Part shown: piece after piece, positions 44,825 through 53,660 of the stretch
Numbering within the stretch: position 1 is the stretch's first letter
Layout of the letters: every line of letters starts with the position of its first letter
Origin: WHUA01 sp963711215
GTDB lineage: Bacteria; Pseudomonadota; Alphaproteobacteria; UBA8366
DNA length: 64,000 nucleotides
Assembly (NCBI GenBank): GCA_963711215.1
Contig: CAVQDH010000002.1
Location: forward strand, 620,001-684,000
Reading direction: 5' to 3'
The notes under the pieces: generated by a model
Database searches by the model: none
What the model saw: the letters and a program-made list of their open reading frames with translations, nothing else
Told to the model about the DNA's origin: nothing
Position numbers and translations under genes: made by a program

Positions 44825-46429
44825 ATGGATCCAGATCGCGATATTTCCCAGGCAGGCCGGCGCGTTCCGGGCCTGGTCGTGGAGGATCAAAGCGCCGCCG
44901 TGGCCTTCCTGTCGCGGCCTTCGACCCATGGCGGTAAGCCGGTCGAGGTCGTCGAAACGCATGGGGCCTACGTCTTCCTCGCCGGCGACCGCGCGGTCAA
45001 GATGAAGCGCGCGGTATGGTTCCCCTACATGGATTTTTCGACGCTGGAGAAGCGCCGTGCGGCGTGCGAGGCCGAGCTGCGCCTGAACCGGCGGACCGCG
45101 CCGGGGATCTATCGCGCCGTCTGTCCCGTCGTCCGGGACGCGGCGGGCAGCTTCGCGCTCGGCGGCGACGGCACGATCGTGGACTGGACCGTGGTGATGC
45201 ATCGGTTCGACCAGGACACCTTGTTCGACCGGCTGGCGCAACGGGGCGGGCTGGATGCGCGTCTGATGGACTCTCTGGCCGACGAGATCGCAAGATTTCA
45301 CCAGGAAGCCGAAAAGAAGCCGGCGGTGGATTTCGCCGCCGCCATGCGGTCCATCGTCGAGGGCAATGCCGCCAGCCTGCAAAGCTGGGCCGGCAAGCCC
45401 TTCGGGCAGGAGGCGATCGATCGCATCGACGCGCGCTGCGAGGCCTTGCTGAAAGTGTGCGACCCGGTGCTCGCCCGCCGCGGACCGGCGGGCTTCGTCC
45501 GCCATTGCCACGGCGATCTGCATCTCCGCAACATCTGCCTCGTCGACGGCCGGCCGACGCTGTTCGACTGTATCGAGTTCAACGACCGGCTGGCGGTGAT
45601 CGACCCGATGTACGATCTGGCCTTCCTGCTGATGGACCTCGAGCATCGCGGGCTCAGGCGGCTGGCCAATATCGTGATCAATCGCTATCTCGCCCGCACC
45701 GGCGACTACGACGGGCTCGGCGCGCTGCAGCTTTACCTTTGCGTCCGGGCGGTGATCCGGGCGCATGTCGCCGCGGCGACGGCGGCCGCCCACGCGGACG
45801 CGGCGCAAGCGGCGAAGGACCGGGCGGAAGCGCAAAGCTATCTCGACCTGGCGATGCGCCTGTCGGAGCCGCCGGCGCCATGCCTGGTCGCCGTCGGGGG
45901 CCTTTCGGGCAGCGGCAAGACCACGCTGGCGCACGCGCTCGCGCCCGGCATCGGCGGCGCGCCCGGCGCGATCGTCATACGGTCGGACGTGCTGCGGAAA
46001 CGGCTTTTCGGCGCCGACCTGTTCGACCGGCTGCCGGAGGAAGCCTATACGCGGGCGCAGAGCCGGCGGGTCTATGACCGGATCGAAGAATTGGCGGCCG
46101 CCGCGCTTGCCGCGGGGCGCTGCGTCATCGCCGATGCCGTCTTCCGCAACGAGGACGAGCGGTCGGCGATCCAAGGCGTCGCCGAAGCCGCCTGCGTGCC
46201 CTTCGCCGGCCTGTGGCTCGAGGTGACCGCCGGCGTCCAGGAGGAAAGGCTGACCGGCCGGCGGCACGATGTGTCCGATGCGACCGTCGATATCGGCCGT
46301 GCCCAGCGGCGCAACGCGCCGCGCGTCGCGGATTGGCCCAACCTCGACGCCGATGCCGGGCTCCCCCGTCTGCGGGAGGCGGCGGCCGGGGCGCTGGCGC
46401 GGGCCGGGATCGCCGCCCGCGGCGACTGA
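44825..46429 (+). CDS. Bifunctional aminoglycoside-phosphotransferase-like / P-loop kinase protein
   Basis: 534 aa. N-terminal half: a phosphotransferase fold with the Brenner-like motif CHGDLHLRNICLV near residue 228 and DCIEFNDRLAVIDPMYDLAFL near 250 (catalytic and Mg residues). C-terminal half (from about residue 345): AAA_33-type P-loop kinase with Walker A GGLSGSGKTTLAHAL, RSDVLRKRLFG and a lid region ERLTGRRHDVSDAT. This two-domain arrangement is seen in a conserved, poorly understood family (Rv2004c-like), some members of which are stress-linked. Antibiotic resistance should not be inferred. It is divergent from aapJ and convergent with the RraA-like gene. Confidence 0.85.
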   Translation: MDPDRDISQAGRRVPGLVVEDQSAAVAFLSRPSTHGGKPVEVVETHGAYVFLAGDRAVKMKRAVWFPYMDFSTLEKRRAACEAELRLNRRTAPGIYRAVCPVVRDAAGSFALGGDGTIVDWTVVMHRFDQDTLFDRLAQRGGLDARLMDSLADEIARFHQEAEKKPAVDFAAAMRSIVEGNAASLQSWAGKPFGQEAIDRIDARCEALLKVCDPVLARRGPAGFVRHCHGDLHLRNICLVDGRPTLFDCIEFNDRLAVIDPMYDLAFLLMDLEHRGLRRLANIVINRYLARTGDYDGLGALQLYLCVRAVIRAHVAAATAAAHADAAQAAKDRAEAQSYLDLAMRLSEPPAPCLVAVGGLSGSGKTTLAHALAPGIGGAPGAIVIRSDVLRKRLFGADLFDRLPEEAYTRAQSRRVYDRIEELAAAALAAGRCVIADAVFRNEDERSAIQGVAEAACVPFAGLWLEVTAGVQEERLTGRRHDVSDATVDIGRAQRRNAPRVADWPNLDADAGLPRLREAAAGALARAGIAARGD

Positions 46430-46450
46430 CGGCCGGCGTTCGTGCCGGTC

Positions 46451-47152
46451 TTAGTGAATGTCCTCGCCGGCGGCCATCGCCTTGCGCAGCGCGTCGACGC
46501 TGAAATTCGGCCCGCGCGCGGCTTCGATGATCAGCCGCTCCTTTTTCTCGATCTTCGAGATCGCCGCCGGCAGCCCCTCCGCCGCGTCGAGCGGGATGAC
46601 CACCGCGCCATGCCGGTCGGCGTGGATCAGGTCGCCATGCTTCACCGCCATGCCGAACAGGTTCACCGGCTTGCCGAAATCGTCGACATGGACATGCGCA
46701 TGGCTCGGCCCGACCGAGCCGCCGATCAGGTGGAAGCCCTCGGCCAGCATGTCGAGGTCGCGGATCGAGCCGTTGGTGACCGCGCCGGGGCAGCCGAGCC
46801 CCTTGTGCACGTTGGTCTGCACCTCGCCCCAGAAGGCGCCGAAGCCCGGGACCGGGTCGATGTCCTGCAGCACGGGGATCGTCGGCCCCGGCGCGGACGC
46901 GACGTATTCGTAATAGGCGATGCGCTTGTCCTTCTGCTCCATCGCCGGCAGGGGCGAGGGGTCGAGGGCGCGGATGGTCACGGTGCGCGCATAGCCGATG
47001 ATCGGCGGCAGCGACGGATTGCAGGACACCATCGGCAGCGTCGTGAAGCCCGTCGCACGCCGGTGGGGGACGACGATCTCCAGGCCGTTGCAGATCGTCG
47101 GCGTGTCGTACTTGCGGAGCGTTTCGAGAAGTTTCGGATCGAGCGATGCCAT
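46451..47152 (-). CDS. RraA-family protein, possible class II pyruvate aldolase (HMG/CHA aldolase-like)
   Basis: 233 aa from ATG 47152 with GAGGAGG five bases upstream. RraA fold: MASLDPKLLETLRKYDTPTICN, GYARTVTIRA, then GAVTNGSIRDLDMLAEGF with the Arg-Asp pair that in 4-hydroxy-4-methyl-2-oxoglutarate/CHA aldolase binds substrate and metal, and LIHADRHGAVVIP. True RraA (RNase E inhibitor) is shorter, near 160 aa. The nearby PrpF/GalD-like isomerase makes a role in a 4-oxalomesaconate or similar lower pathway plausible (inference). The substrate is unproven. Confidence 0.82.
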   Translation of the reverse strand: MASLDPKLLETLRKYDTPTICNGLEIVVPHRRATGFTTLPMVSCNPSLPPIIGYARTVTIRALDPSPLPAMEQKDKRIAYYEYVASAPGPTIPVLQDIDPVPGFGAFWGEVQTNVHKGLGCPGAVTNGSIRDLDMLAEGFHLIGGSVGPSHAHVHVDDFGKPVNLFGMAVKHGDLIHADRHGAVVIPLDAAEGLPAAISKIEKKERLIIEAARGPNFSVDALRKAMAAGEDIH

Positions 47153-47385
47153 GGCAGCCTCCTCTGGCGTTTGTCGCATTGGAGCCGGGACGGGCTTTGC
47201 CGTCAATCGTCCCGTCACCGGGCGGCTATTCTCCGATAGATTGCGTGACCGGCGGGAATCCTGCTATCGATGACGAAACGGCGCCCGGCAGGCATTCCAA
47301 GCATCCGACCGCTTGATGTTCCGAGCATTCGATCGGCCGCACCGCAAACGGCGAGCGCCGGCGCCGGCTGCTTTTTGAGGGAGAG

Positions 47386-48369
47386 ATGAGCAAGAATCAG
47401 CACAAGGTACTCGTCGTCGGCAAGCTTCCCGCTTCGGCGATGGCGCTCTTCGAAGCGCGCGACGACATCGATGCCAAGATCGTCCTCGACGTCGCCAATG
47501 AGTTGTTGGCGGCGCTGATGCGCGACGCGTCGGGCATGACCCTCAGGGGGGCCAAGATCTCCGGCGACATGATCCGCGGCGCGAAGAACCTGAAGGTCAT
47601 CTCGCGGCTCGGCGTCGGCTACGACAACGTCGACATCCCGGCGATGAACGAGATCGGCGCGGCGATCACCGTCGTGGGCGAGGCCAACGCCGTCAACGTC
47701 GCCGAGCTCACGCTCTACCTCATGCTCGAGCTCACCAAGCAGGCCGTGCTGCACGACCGGGCGATCCGCGCCAACAACTGGGCCTATCGCCTGACCTCCT
47801 ACATGACCGAGCTGTGGCGCAAGAAGGTCCTGATCGTCGGTTTCGGCCGGGTCGGCAAGCGCGTCGCCGCGCGCTGCCGTGCCTTCGAGATGGACGTGCT
47901 GGTCTGCGATCCCTACATCGACCAGAAGCTCATCACCGATGCCGGCTGCACGCCGGTCAAGGATTTCCGCGCCGCCCTGCCGGAAATCGACTACCTCACG
48001 CTGCACACACCGCTCACGCCCGAGACCCGGCAGATGATGGGCCGGAACGAGTTCGCGCGGATGAAGAAGAGCGCGATCCTGATCAACTGCTCGCGCGGAC
48101 CGGTGGTCGACGAGCCGGCGCTGATCGATGCGCTGAAGGGCGGCGTGATCCGCGCCGCCGGGCTCGACGTCATGGCCAAGGAGCCGCCGGATGCGGACAA
48201 TCCGCTGTTCAAGCTCGACAACGTCCTGATGACGCCGCACATGGGCGGGGCCAGCCAGGAAGCCGTCGAGCGCGGCGGGCTCGTCTGCGCGCAGAACGTG
48301 CTGGACGCCATCGACGGCTGCCTGAACCCCGATTTCGTGATCAACAAGGAAGTGCTGAAGCGCGGCTGA
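47386..48369 (+). CDS. D-2-hydroxyacid dehydrogenase
   Basis: 327 aa, with GAGGGAGAG just before ATG 47386. Rossmann motif VLIVGFGRVGKRVAARC near residue 150, and the catalytic trio of the family: Arg in INCSRGPVVDEPAL, Glu in DVMAKEPPDADNPL and His in MTPHMGGASQEA. Members reduce 2-oxoacids (hydroxypyruvate, phosphohydroxypyruvate, glyoxylate and others). It lacks the C-terminal ACT domain of long SerA proteins. It is followed after 37 bases by an HpcH/HpaI aldolase, which makes or breaks 2-oxoacids, so the two may work in sequence. Confidence 0.9.
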   Translation: MSKNQHKVLVVGKLPASAMALFEARDDIDAKIVLDVANELLAALMRDASGMTLRGAKISGDMIRGAKNLKVISRLGVGYDNVDIPAMNEIGAAITVVGEANAVNVAELTLYLMLELTKQAVLHDRAIRANNWAYRLTSYMTELWRKKVLIVGFGRVGKRVAARCRAFEMDVLVCDPYIDQKLITDAGCTPVKDFRAALPEIDYLTLHTPLTPETRQMMGRNEFARMKKSAILINCSRGPVVDEPALIDALKGGVIRAAGLDVMAKEPPDADNPLFKLDNVLMTPHMGGASQEAVERGGLVCAQNVLDAIDGCLNPDFVINKEVLKRG

Positions 48370-48406
48370 ACGACCGCCGAACAATCCAACGGGAGGAAAC
48401 CGAACA

Positions 48407-49168
48407 ATGCGTGCAAACAACGTCCGCAAGATCTGGCGGAAGGGCGGCGCCGTCATCAACGGCTGGTGCTCGATCCCGAGCGGCTTCGCCGCGGAGGTGA
48501 TGGCGCACCAGGGCTTCGATTCCGTGACCGTCGACCTGCAGCACGGCATCGTAGGCTACGACACCGCGATCCCGATGCTGCAGGGCATCAGCACGACGAC
48601 CGTGACGCCGATGTGCCGCGTGCCGTGGCTCGAGGAAGGCACCATCATGAAGATGCTGGACGCCGGCTGCTACGGCGTCATCTGCCCGATGATCAACAAC
48701 GCCGAGGATGCGGTGCGCCTCGGCAGGACCTGCCGCTATCCGCCGAAGGGCTACCGCAGCAACGGCCCGGCGCGCGCCTCGCTCTACGGCGGCGCGGACT
48801 ACCAGCCGAAGGCGAACGCGACGGTGCTCGCGATCGGCATGATCGAGACCGAGGACGGGCTCAAGAATCTCGAAGCCATCCTCAAGTCGAAGGCGCTCGA
48901 CGGCATCTATATCGGACCGTCGGACCTGGGCCTCGCGCTCGGGCGCGAAGCGAAGCTCGACCAGACCGATCCGGTGGTGGTCAAGCAGATCAACTACATC
49001 AAGGACACCTGCAAGAAGCACGGCATGAAGGTCGGCATCCACTGCGGCTCCTGGGAATACGCCAAGAAGATGGTCAAGGAGAAATTCGACCTCGTGACCC
49101 TCTCGACCGACTACCGCATCCTCGCGGTGGCCGCGGCGAACATGGTCAAGCAGATGCGGGCGAAGTAG
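48407..49168 (+). CDS. HpcH/HpaI family aldolase (class II, 2-oxoacid type)
   Basis: 253 aa; GGGAGG lies 8 bases before ATG 48407. Motifs: TVDLQHGIVGYDTA (catalytic His), CRVPWLEEGTIMKMLDAGCYGVI, IGMIETEDGLKNLE (metal Glu) and GIYIGPSDLGLALG (metal Asp). These aldolases cleave or form 2-keto acids such as 4-hydroxy-2-oxo-heptanedioate or 2-keto-3-deoxy-rhamnonate, giving pyruvate. It is co-directional with the dehydrogenase upstream. The substrate is unassigned. Confidence 0.9.
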   Translation: MRANNVRKIWRKGGAVINGWCSIPSGFAAEVMAHQGFDSVTVDLQHGIVGYDTAIPMLQGISTTTVTPMCRVPWLEEGTIMKMLDAGCYGVICPMINNAEDAVRLGRTCRYPPKGYRSNGPARASLYGGADYQPKANATVLAIGMIETEDGLKNLEAILKSKALDGIYIGPSDLGLALGREAKLDQTDPVVVKQINYIKDTCKKHGMKVGIHCGSWEYAKKMVKEKFDLVTLSTDYRILAVAAANMVKQMRAK

Positions 49169-49188
49169 GGACGGGCACTTGGCAATCT

Positions 49189-49340
49189 CCCTCCCCCCTT
49201 GCGGGGGAGGGTTGGGGTGGGGGGACTTCGAACAGAATTACCCCCCACCTAAATCCTCCCCCAGGCGGCCGGTGTCGACCGGCCGCCGCATTCAGAAGAG
49301 CGGCGCGCGGCGACACGCGCGCCGCAAGGGGGGAGGACTT
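49189..49340. repeat. Composite extragenic palindromic element, copy 1
   Basis: The outer inverted arms are the C-run/G-run sequence around TTGCGGGGGAGG at the left and CGCAAGGGGGGAGGA at the right. Between them sit a G-run/C-run pair and two perfect hairpins: 49264-49287 (ten-base arms, GTCG loop) and 49300-49325 (ten-base arms, six-base loop). The outer module is shared with 58149-58240. Confidence 0.85.
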
Positions 49341-49360
49341 CGATTTTAGAGCCTATCCCG

Positions 49361-50559
49361 CTACTCCGCCGCGTGCGACAGCCCCGCACGCTCCGCGACC
49401 AGCCGCGGCACGCGCGACGCGGCTACGTAGACATAGCCGTCGAACAGCCGGCGCTGGGTGCGGTAGACGCCGACGCGCTCCGCCGTCCAGCCCGCGCCGT
49501 CGCGCCGAACGACCGGCTTCAACGCGGTGACGCCCGACGGCTGCATCAGGCGGATGTCGGCGTCGGGACCGGCGGCCTTGCGCGCGAAGCGGTGCGCGAT
49601 GGTGCCTTCGATGCGCGCGGCGACCGACGTGCAGATCGCACCGGTCAGCGGCAGCGCGCGGTGGCAGTTGCCGCTCGAGACGATGCGGGCCGTCAGGTCG
49701 CCCTCCGACGCGGCGACGATCTTTCCGGACAGCGCCTGCGCGTCCTGCGGCGGCGCGATCATCGCGACCTTCGGCAGGTTCGGGCGCTTGGTCCGCAACT
49801 CCTCGACGGTCGCCGAGATGCCCATCGCCACGCCCGCGACGCAGCGGATTTTCTCGATCGTCTCCAGCATCTCCGGCACGTCGATCTCCATCGGCGATTC
49901 CGTGCCCGTGAGGCCGATGCGCGTCGCGTCGATCAGGGCGAGCGAGTTGCCCGCGTCGACCAGCGACGCCTCGACCTTGCCCACGCCCGGCACGTCCAGC
50001 ATGTCGACGACGTTGCCGGTCGGCAGCAGCTTGCCCGTGTTGGCGCCGCCCGGCGCAACGAAATCCATCCGCACCGGCGCGCCCGTTCCGGCGACGCCAA
50101 GAGCTCGTAGTCGCCGTCAATCGCGGCCATGCCCTCGTCGACCGCGAAATGCGCATGGATGATCTTGCCCGTATTCGTGTTGTGGATACGGACGACCGCC
50201 GAATTGCCCTCGACCGGGACCAGGCCTTCGTCGACCGCGAAGGGGCCCATCGCCGACGACATGTTGCCGCACATCGCCGCGTAGCTGACCCAGGCCTCGC
50301 GCGGCGAGACCTGCGCGAAGGTGTAGTCGATGTCGGCATCCTCGCGATCCGATTTCGCGACGATGCAGACCTTCGAGAGCGATGAGATGCCGCCGCCCAT
50401 GCCGTTGAGCTGCCGCTGGTAGGGGTCGGGGCTACCGAGCGCGGCGAGAAAGATCTCGTCCCAGGCGGCCCGATCCTTGGGCAGGTCGTCCTGGTGAAAG
50501 ACGATCGCGCGGCTGGTGCCGCCGCGCATGAAGACGGCGGGAATCTTGAGCTGGCGCAT
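49361..50559 (-). CDS. PrpF/GalD-family isomerase (4-oxalomesaconate tautomerase-like), with a -1 frameshift
   Basis: About 399 aa when restored. Begins MRQLKIPAVFMRGGTSRAIVF, the family start; then LNGMGGGISSLSKVCIV, YAAMCGNMSSAMGPFAV with the catalytic Cys, and after the shift MDFVAPGGANTGKLLPTG and MIAPPQDAQALSG. A base is missing near 50105-50110 (a GGG run read as GG); restoring it gives YELLGVAGTGAPVRMDF. PrpF isomerises trans-aconitate or 2-methylaconitate; GalD does 4-oxalomesaconate in gallate breakdown. Proximity to an RraA-like aldolase favours the GalD type (inference). Confidence 0.85.
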
Positions 50560-50622
50560 GGATGATCCTCCGAGGGCGGGCAGTGGCCGGATTATACCAG
50601 CATCCGACGCCGGGCCGGAAGG

Positions 50623-50967
50623 TCAGCCGCCCGCGGCGGGCAGGTGCAACGCCAGCCAGACGGTGGGCTCGGTCTCACTGGTCCATTCGACGCGGTGGCG
50701 GGCGTGCGCCGGGATGAGCACGTAGTCGCCGGGCCGCAGCTCGCGACCGGCGGGCTCGTCCTCGAAGTGCAGGCCGGCGGCGCCCTTCAGCAATACGACC
50801 CACTCCGCGCGCGGCTGGTCCAGCCACTCGCCGGCGGGCGTCGCCTGGCCGGTCGAGACGATACGCTCGAGCGTCACGCCGGCCGTCTCGAGCAGCGGCT
50901 CGAACCGCTCCTCGGACGCGGGCGGCGTCAGGTTGGCGAACAGGTTGCCCGATTGGCGCTCTGTCAT
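50623..50967 (-). CDS. Small cupin-domain protein
   Basis: 114 aa, a single beta-barrel cupin: EWVVLLKGAAGLHFED, LRPGDYVLIPAHARHRVEWTSE. The first metal motif normally has G-x5-H-x-H; here the His residues are replaced (AEWVVLLKG) but the second motif keeps PAHARHRVEW. Metal binding may therefore be weak or absent. It stands between the isomerase and the carboxyltransferase on the same strand. Function unknown, perhaps sugar or phosphosugar binding. Confidence 0.85.
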   Translation of the reverse strand: MTERQSGNLFANLTPPASEERFEPLLETAGVTLERIVSTGQATPAGEWLDQPRAEWVVLLKGAAGLHFEDEPAGRELRPGDYVLIPAHARHRVEWTSETEPTVWLALHLPAAGG

Positions 50968-50980
50968 GACGTTCCTGCCT

Positions 50981-52513
50981 TCACACGAAGCTCGTCGGCC
51001 ATGCCTCCAGCCGGTGCTCGCCGATGCCGTTGGTCAAACGCGTGCGGTGGACGTCGAGCATGTCGATCAAATAGGCGCGGGTTTCGCGCGGGTCGAGCAC
51101 TTCCTTGACGCCGAACACCGCGGCGAGGTCGTAGGCGCCGCCGTCGCGCGCCATCTCCTTCAAGAGCGACTGATAGCGCACCGGGTCGTCGGCTTCCTCG
51201 ACCCCGTGCACGACGGCGACGGCGGAGCGCGGGTCCATGAAGCTGACCTCGGCGGTGAACCAGGCGGCGATCTCTTCCACCGTGTTGGCCGCGCCCATGT
51301 TGATGAAGCCGCGCCCGTAGCTCTTGCGCAGGATGATCGTGATCTTGGGCACCGTCGTCTGCAGCATCGCGTTCATCCAGTTGATGATCTTGCCGATGAT
51401 GCCCTGCTTCTCCGCTTCCGGGCCGATCAGGAAGCCCGGCTGGTCCTGCAGGAAGACGATGGGGATGTTGTAGGAGTCGCAGAGCACCAGGAAGCTCGTC
51501 GCCTTGGTGCAGGCCGGCGCGTCCATGGCGCCGCCCTTGTACTGCGGGTTGTTGGCGATGATGCCGACGCTCTGCCCGGCGATGCGCACCAATGCGGTGG
51601 TGAGGCTGCGGCCATAGCGCGCCTTGATCTCGAAGAAGCTGTCCTTGTCGGCAAAGGCGCGGATGATGTTCCGCACGTCATAGGCCTTGGCCGGCGATTC
51701 CGGGAACAGGTCGAGGATGCCCTTGCACGCCTCGTCCGAGCCGTCGGGCACCGCCACGACCGGGGGCGCCTCGTTCTGGTGGCTCGGAAGGTAGGAGAGG
51801 AAGCGCTTGACGATGTCGATCGCCTCTTCGTCCGTCTCCGCCACCGCGTCGGCGAAGCCGGTGTGATCGGCGTGCACGCGCCAGCCGCCCAGCTCCTCGC
51901 CGGTGATCTTCTGGCCGACGGCGCGCGAGACCATGCGCGGGCTGGAGACCGCCATCACCGCGCCCTTGCGCATGACGTTGAAGTCCGAACAGACGGCGTG
52001 CCAGGCGGCGGAGCCGAAGCAGGGGCCGAGCTGCGCCGACACCCAGGGCGCCTTGCGGTGCCGCAGGAAGCGGCGGCCTTCGTCGGTGAAGCCCATGCCT
52101 TCGCCCATCACGTCCGGCATGCGCACGCCGGTGGACTCGCTGAGGAAGACGACCGGGAAGCCGCGCTTCGCGCCCATCTCCTTGACGTGCGACATCTTGC
52201 GATTGTTGGTGTAGCTGCTGGACGATCCCTTGACCGTGAAGTCGTAGGCGACGACGCCGACCTTGCGGCCGCCGACATTGCCGAAGCCGGTGATCTTGCC
52301 GTCGGCCGGGGTCTGGTCGCGCATCTCGGGAATGTAGGAGACGCCGAACAGCCCGGACTCGCGGAAGCTGCCGGGATCGAACAGATAGGCGACACGCTCC
52401 CGCGCGTTGGCCAGCCCCTCGTTGTGCCGGCGGGCGATCTTGTCTTCGCCGCCCATGGCGAGCGCGCGCTTGCGGCGCGCCTCGTGCTCGGCGATTTCCT
52501 TTTCGAATGCCAC
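50981..52513 (-). CDS. Acyl-CoA carboxylase carboxyltransferase (beta) subunit
   Basis: 510 aa. Carboxyltransferase folds in two halves: FGNVGGRKVGVVAYDFTVKG, PVVFLSESTGVRMPDVMG, and in the second half GIIANNPQYKGGAMD, FLVLCDSYNIPIVFLQDQPGF and RKSYGRGFINMGAANTVEE. It transfers carboxyl from biotin to an acyl-CoA such as propionyl-, methylcrotonyl- or geranyl-CoA. The biotin carboxylase/BCCP subunit is not in the window, so it is unpaired here. Its neighbours (hydroxyisobutyrate-type dehydrogenase, cupin) do not settle the substrate. Confidence 0.9.
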   Translation of the reverse strand: MAFEKEIAEHEARRKRALAMGGEDKIARRHNEGLANARERVAYLFDPGSFRESGLFGVSYIPEMRDQTPADGKITGFGNVGGRKVGVVAYDFTVKGSSSSYTNNRKMSHVKEMGAKRGFPVVFLSESTGVRMPDVMGEGMGFTDEGRRFLRHRKAPWVSAQLGPCFGSAAWHAVCSDFNVMRKGAVMAVSSPRMVSRAVGQKITGEELGGWRVHADHTGFADAVAETDEEAIDIVKRFLSYLPSHQNEAPPVVAVPDGSDEACKGILDLFPESPAKAYDVRNIIRAFADKDSFFEIKARYGRSLTTALVRIAGQSVGIIANNPQYKGGAMDAPACTKATSFLVLCDSYNIPIVFLQDQPGFLIGPEAEKQGIIGKIINWMNAMLQTTVPKITIILRKSYGRGFINMGAANTVEEIAAWFTAEVSFMDPRSAVAVVHGVEEADDPVRYQSLLKEMARDGGAYDLAAVFGVKEVLDPRETRAYLIDMLDVHRTRLTNGIGEHRLEAWPTSFV

Positions 52514-52538
52514 GGTCGGTCGCTCCCTTCGCGTTATT

Positions 52539-53429
52539 TCAGTCCTTGGGCCGGATGCGGGCGCCGGTCATCTGCTCGTACATAAGGGCGAGCGCGCTCA
52601 TGTCGGCGTCCTTGCCGAATTCGTTGATCGCGGTCTGCAATGTTTCGCGCGCTATATTGCCGAACGGCATCGGCGCGTCGCTGGCGCGGCCGAGCTCCAG
52701 CGCAAGGCTGCTGTCCTTCCGCATCAGCTCCAGCGTGAAGCCCTGGAACATTTTCCCCGACAGGATGTTGTCCGGCAGCGTGATCTCGGTCGCGTAGTTC
52801 CGCCCGGAGCTCTTCTGCAGGATCTCGACGGCGCGGTCCGGCGCGACGCCGTTCTTCACCAGCATCGAGACGACTTCGAAGGTGCAGAGCCGGCAGGCGA
52901 GGTTGAGCAGGTTGTTGCCGACCTTGACCGCATGCGCCGCGCCGACGTCACCGGCGTGAAAGATGTTGGGACTGATCGCCTCGAAAATCGGGCGGACGCG
53001 GTCGAACAGCGGCTTCGGCGCGCCGATCATGATCGCGATGGTGCCTTCGTTGGCGCCGCGCGGCCCGCCGCTCACCGGCGCGTCGATCATGTCGATGCCC
53101 TTGGCCTTGAGCTCGGCCGCCATCGCGCGGGTCTTGGCCGGGTCGCCGGTGGTCATGTCGGCGATCAGGCTGCCGGGCTTCAGCTCGCCGGCGAGGCCAT
53201 CCGGGCCGAAAATGACCTGGCGCACGTTGTCGGAGGTCGGCAGGCAGGTCAGAACCGCATCGCACCGGCCCGCGATTTCGGCGGGGCTGGACGCCGCCAC
53301 AGCGCCCTTGCCGACGAAGGCCTGGACCGCGTCCCGCCGCAGGTCGAAGACATGCAGCGGGTGGCGCTGCACCAGCCGGCCGGCCAGCGGCCCGCCCATG
53401 TTGCCCAATCCGATGAAGCCGATGCGCAT
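52539..53429 (-). CDS. NAD(P)-dependent beta-hydroxyacid dehydrogenase, second paralogue
   Basis: 296 aa from ATG 53429 with AGGGAGGG five bases upstream. Rossmann start MRIGFIGLGNMGGPLAG, signature IDAPVSGGPRGANEG near residue 118, catalytic Lys in GAAHAVKVGNNLLN near 168. The TTGDPAK segment and the C-terminal KDSSLALELG support a 3-hydroxyisobutyrate or tartronate-semialdehyde type. An in-frame extension to 53600 crosses a palindromic repeat and was rejected. It lies 25 bases upstream of the carboxyltransferase gene. Confidence 0.9.
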   Translation of the reverse strand: MRIGFIGLGNMGGPLAGRLVQRHPLHVFDLRRDAVQAFVGKGAVAASSPAEIAGRCDAVLTCLPTSDNVRQVIFGPDGLAGELKPGSLIADMTTGDPAKTRAMAAELKAKGIDMIDAPVSGGPRGANEGTIAIMIGAPKPLFDRVRPIFEAISPNIFHAGDVGAAHAVKVGNNLLNLACRLCTFEVVSMLVKNGVAPDRAVEILQKSSGRNYATEITLPDNILSGKMFQGFTLELMRKDSSLALELGRASDAPMPFGNIARETLQTAINEFGKDADMSALALMYEQMTGARIRPKD

Positions 53430-53540
53430 GAAGCCCTCCCTGGCGGCCTGGTGTCTCGCGCTCCATTCCAGCGGTTTTTGTCGGCCAAGACAAATGGGCG
53501 GAATCGGCGGCCTTTGATTAGCGGCGGGGATCGATATAGT

Positions 53541-53621
53541 GCGTGCTTCGACAAGCTCAGCATGAGGATTTTCTTCATGCCACGAAGAAAGTCTCCTCAT
53601 CCTGAGCTTGTCGAAGGACGC
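53541..53621. repeat. Inverted-repeat extragenic element (different type)
   Basis: Arms of 28 bases (53541-53568 and 53594-53621) are inverted with two mismatches; each contains TTCGACAAGCTCAG or its complement. The 25-base centre is A/T-richer. This sequence type recurs in intergenic regions of many proteobacterial genomes (from memory). It separates two minus-strand genes. Confidence 0.8.
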
Positions 53622-53660
53622 ACGGCATCGCTGCCGCCTTCAGCGGCAAATACCGTCCGT

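Noticed and set aside
44825..46429. Aminoglycoside resistance gene
   Set aside because: Only the fold is shared. The two-domain architecture with a P-loop kinase belongs to a conserved chromosomal family not known as a resistance determinant.
46451..47152. RNase E inhibitor RraA or menaquinone methyltransferase
   Set aside because: Too long for RraA, and the Arg-Asp pair points to the aldolase branch; the methyltransferase label is a historical misannotation of this family.
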